Below, piece after piece: positions 13,597 to 14,284 of a DNA stretch of 14,284 bases. Numbering within the stretch: the stretch's first letter is position 1; every line of letters begins with the position of its first letter. The stretch is from DASVDK01 sp036381125 [NCBI: Thermodesulfobacteriota bacterium]. GTDB lineage: Bacteria; DASVDK01. The position numbers and the translations under genes were made by a program. The stretch lies in contig DASVDK010000288.1 of the NCBI GenBank assembly GCA_036381125.1, positions 1 to 14,284 of the forward strand. Reading direction: 5' to 3'. The notes under the pieces were generated by a model, which worked only from the letters and a program-made list of their open reading frames with translations, made no database searches and was not told where the DNA came from.

Positions 13597-14284
13597 TCAC
13601 TCCCATGCGACGAGGCTTCGAAGGGCGTCGCCCGTGAGACCCGCGCTGAGCCCGACGGCCAGGGCGACGCGGGCCTTCGGGCCCCTGAGGTTCGAGAAGA
13701 GCGCTCCCGCCTCGAGAAGGTCGCGTTCGTCGCCGTCCACGCGGATCGGCAGCCCGTAGTGGTCGCGGAGGAGCCCCCCGGACGGGCATCGCGACGTGAC
13801 GACGATGGTCACGCCGTCCCGAACCGCGTCGCCGATGGCCGGCATGAGCCCCGGCGAGACCTGTCCCGACCCGAGCGCCTCGAGGACGACGCCCCGATAG
13901 CCGGCGGCGACGAGCGCCCGGAGCGGGGCGTCGCTCGAATCCGCGTAGCACTTGAGGCCCTCGACCTTCGCGGACATCACCGTCACTGGCACGGTCGGGC
14001 CGGGTGAGATCCGGCGGCGATAGACGACCCGTGTCTCCTCTATCGCGCCGAGAGGCCCGTAATCGAGGCTCTTGAAGGCGTCGAGTCCCATGCTATGCGC
14101 CTTCGTGACCTCGCGCGCCGCGTGGATGCCGGCGGACATCACGACGACGACTCCTTGCGACGCGCTCTCGGCCGATGCGGCGGTCAGCAACGCGTGGAGG
14201 AGGTTCATCGGCCCGTCGGCCCCCGGGAGGCCCGGTGGCAGCATGGCGCCGGTGACGACGATGGGCTTCCCGCGTGGAACGACG
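13597..14284 (-). CDS. L-asparaginase family protein (N-terminal part outside window)
   Basis: The visible 228 residues are the second half of a type I/II L-asparaginase, which hydrolyses asparagine, or related amides, to the acid and ammonia. Family segments are KPIVVTGAM followed by GADGPMNLLHAL (usually TGAMRP and SADGPxNL), the Ala/Val-rich VVVVMSAGIHAAREVTKAHSMGLDAF, then GPLGAIEETRVVYRRR. The C-terminal domain has GYRGVVLEALGSGQVSPGLMPAI, TSRCPSGGL and the ending LLEAGALFSNLRGPKARVALAVGL. The catalytic TGGTI and HGTDT motifs would lie upstream, beyond the window, so activity cannot be judged. The Arg of TGAMRP is Leu here. No signal peptide can be assessed. It is immediately upstream of the broken binding-protein gene. 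Confidence 0.9.
   Translation of the reverse strand, partial: VVPRGKPIVVTGAMLPPGLPGADGPMNLLHALLTAASAESASQGVVVVMSAGIHAAREVTKAHSMGLDAFKSLDYGPLGAIEETRVVYRRRISPGPTVPVTVMSAKVEGLKCYADSSDAPLRALVAAGYRGVVLEALGSGQVSPGLMPAIGDAVRDGVTIVVTSRCPSGGLLRDHYGLPIRVDGDERDLLEAGALFSNLRGPKARVALAVGLSAGLTGDALRSLVAWE

Noticed and set aside
1-14284. CRISPR arrays, tRNA or rRNA genes, transposases, toxin-antitoxin pairs or phage genes
   Set aside because: I looked for regularly spaced repeats, cloverleaf-like segments and the usual motifs on both strands and saw none.

Overview
The window is GC-rich and densely packed, and its frames show the strong third-position GC bias typical of a soil or sediment bacterium. It resembles high-GC Proteobacteria or Candidatus Rokubacteria/Methylomirabilota, where tripartite tricarboxylate (TctABC) transporters and amidohydrolases are abundant. 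That placement is an inference from gene content only, because there is no rRNA or other marker here. I found no tRNA, rRNA, CRISPR array, insertion sequence or phage gene.

Layout. (1) Positions 1-2172, plus strand: the end of a nitrate/sulfonate/taurine-type ABC importer, made of an ATPase cut by the window edge and two different permeases, all joined by 4-bp ATGA overlaps. The binding protein is not in view. (2) Positions 2202-3080, minus strand: a DUF429 RNase H-fold protein. (3) Positions 3288-4503, plus strand: an unrecognised four-helix membrane protein followed by a protein-L-isoaspartate O-methyltransferase (pcm). (4) Positions 4537-7457, minus strand: a YtcJ-type amidohydrolase translationally coupled to an MFS transporter, with a candidate promoter just upstream. 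(5) Positions 7829-12348, minus strand: an amidase-tctC-tctB-tctA operon. A consensus-like promoter (TTGACA, 17 bp, TAGCGT) and a perfect palindrome lie upstream, and a strong hairpin sits between tctC and tctB. (6) Positions 12349-13552: a decayed stretch holding the C-terminal remnant of a pRiA4b ORF-3-like gene and a broken amino-acid-type solute-binding protein gene. (7) Positions 13597-14284, minus strand: the C-terminal part of an L-asparaginase, cut by the window edge.

How the genes fit together. The right-hand two thirds looks like a catabolic and uptake locus for amide-type or carboxylate compounds. TctC would capture a carboxylate in the periplasm, TctAB would import it, and the amidase would cleave an amide bond. 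The amidohydrolase with its MFS partner may act on a related substrate. The asparaginase and dead binding-protein gene at the far right look like a once-functional amide/amino-acid unit that has lost its binding protein. The substrates cannot be read from sequence.

I see no clear evidence of a wholly new biological system. The most useful leads are the intercistronic hairpin in the tct operon, the palindrome downstream of its predicted promoter, the altered metal-site motifs of the amidohydrolase, and the unknown membrane protein beside pcm.
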